Of a stretch of DNA of 64,000 bases, positions 63,261 through 64,000 are shown one piece after another. Source of the DNA: Streptomyces sp. SAI-127 (GTDB taxonomy: Bacteria; Actinomycetota; Actinomycetes; Streptomycetales; Streptomycetaceae). Made by a program: the position numbers and the translations under genes. The notes beneath the pieces were generated by a model. That model was not told the origin of the DNA and ran no database searches. It was given only the letters and a program-made list of their open reading frames with translations. Numbering within the stretch: position 1 is the first letter of the stretch; every line of letters starts with the position of its first letter. Location of the stretch: assembly GCF_029894425.1 (NCBI RefSeq), contig NZ_JARXYJ010000001.1:2418001-2482000 (forward strand), read 5' to 3'.

Positions 63261-64000
63261 TCAGGGCCGGGGCACGTTCCGGAGGTTGGAGCGGGCCATC
63301 TGGAGCATGCGGCCGACTCCTCCGTCGAGGACGATCTTCGAGGCGGACAGGGCGAAGCCGGTGACCATCTCGGTGCTGATCTTCGGCGGGATGGAGAGGG
63401 CGTTGGGGTCGGTGACGATGTCGACGAGGGCGGGACCCTTGTGCTTGAACGCCGACTTCAGGGCCCCGGCGAGGTCCTTGGGCTTCTCCACGCGCACGCC
63501 ATGGGCACCGCAGGCGCGGGCCACGGCCGCGAAGTCCGGGTTCTTGTTCGTGGTGCCGTAGGAGGGGAGCCCGGCGACCAGCATCTCCAACTCGACCATG
63601 CCGAGCGAGGAGTTGTTGAAGAGGACGACCTTCACGGGGAGGTCGTACTGGACGAGGGTCAGGAAGTCGCCCATCAGCATGGAGAATCCGCCGTCGCCGG
63701 ACATCGACACCACCTGCCGTCCGCGGTCGGTGAACTGCGCCCCGATCGCCATCGGCAGCGCGTTCGCCATCGAGCCGTGCGAGAAGGAACCGATCACACG
63801 GCGGCGGCCGTTGGGCGAGATGTAACGGGCGGCCCACACATTGCACATGCCGGTGTCGACGGTGAACACCGCGTCGTCGTCGGCGAGTTCGTCGAGTACG
63901 GAGGCCACGTACTCGGGATGGATCGGGACGTGCTTGTCGACCTTGCGGGTGTACGCCTTCACGACCCCTTCGAGCGCGTCGGCGTGCTTCTTGAGCATCT
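63261..64000 (-). CDS. PoxB-like thiamine-pyrophosphate enzyme, C-terminal part
   Basis: The last ~246 codons of a TPP enzyme lie in the window; the N-terminal parts run off the right edge. Seen: the middle-to-C-terminal domain with DDAVFTVDTGMCNVWAARYI, GSFSHGSMANALPMAIGAQF, and the TPP-Mg motif GDGGFSMLMGDFLTLVQYDL through VVLFNNSSLGMVELE (the GDG...NN pattern). The C-terminus (DPNALSIPPKISTEMVTGF, then LDGGVGRMLQMARSNL) resembles pyruvate:quinone oxidoreductase PoxB, including the tail that binds membrane in PoxB. It would oxidise pyruvate to acetate and CO2. The identity as PoxB and not acetolactate synthase follows from the PPKI-type ending. The VOC gene follows on the same strand. Confidence 0.85.
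   Translation of the reverse strand, partial: MLKKHADALEGVVKAYTRKVDKHVPIHPEYVASVLDELADDDAVFTVDTGMCNVWAARYISPNGRRRVIGSFSHGSMANALPMAIGAQFTDRGRQVVSMSGDGGFSMLMGDFLTLVQYDLPVKVVLFNNSSLGMVELEMLVAGLPSYGTTNKNPDFAAVARACGAHGVRVEKPKDLAGALKSAFKHKGPALVDIVTDPNALSIPPKISTEMVTGFALSASKIVLDGGVGRMLQMARSNLRNVPRP

Overview
The window is high-GC actinobacterial DNA and almost certainly the chromosome of a Streptomyces. The evidence is strong third-position G/C bias, frequent GTG starts, GGAGG ribosome sites, and a gene set typical of the genus: LuxR/LAL and PucR regulators, a DUF2637 protein, an RsbW-like ATPase, a trypsin-like secreted protease, methylmalonyl-CoA mutase and a rifamycin monooxygenase with its RAE promoter element.

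Region by region. Positions 1-9.8 kb hold the first codons of glyoxylate carboligase, a zinc-ribbon protein, two translationally coupled acyl-CoA ligases divergent from a LuxR-type regulator, a large ATP-binding LuxR regulator and a secreted trypsin. Positions 9.86-12.3 kb hold an AlkZ/YcaQ-superfamily winged-helix protein, preceded by a strong palindrome, and the CorA metal channel. Positions 12.3-24.36 kb look like a genomic island inserted at the 3' end of corA. Its flanks are 183-bp direct repeats of the corA 3' end (2 mismatches). Inside are a 3180-residue secreted Rhs/YD-repeat protein with a C-terminal nuclease-like toxin domain, its SUKH-type immunity gene, a membrane-anchored BMP-like protein, decayed coding sequence and an IS5-type transposase remnant. 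Positions 24.6-29.6 kb hold the methylmalonyl-CoA mutase operon mutA-mutB-meaB; mutB carries a one-base frameshift as given. Positions 30-34.8 kb hold a STAS-ANTAR regulator, a small winged-helix regulator, an NCS1 permease with a zinc-binding tail, and Rox with the RAE. Positions 34.9-41.7 kb hold two overlapping CNNM/CBS transporters, a TatA-like protein, a lipoprotein, a PEP-mutase-family enzyme, a DUF6153-DUF305 pair, a DUF3040 protein and a degenerate HAD phosphatase. Positions 41.7-45 kb hold a cytochrome P450, a SRPBCC protein and a stand-alone LanC-like protein. Positions 44.9-53.5 kb form a purine-catabolism block: XdhC, an NCS2 purine permease, three-subunit xanthine dehydrogenase and a divergent PucR regulator. 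Positions 53.6-56.1 kb hold a TPR-like protein, an 800-bp gene-free tract of minisatellites and inverted repeats, and a GntR regulator. Positions 56.2-64 kb hold a FhuF-type ferric reductase under a probable iron box, the DUF2637 protein convergent with an RsbW-like ATPase across a long hairpin, two secreted proteins, a frameshifted HTH-membrane regulator, a VOC protein and the C-terminal part of a PoxB-like enzyme.

Most of the window is ordinary core and semi-core Streptomyces sequence. The strongest candidate for something new is the corA-anchored island with its toxin-immunity cargo. It resembles in layout the E. coli e14/icd case, where an element replaces the 3' end of its target gene and leaves a gene-fragment copy at the far end. 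Product calls come from reading translated sequence against remembered families; no database search was run.
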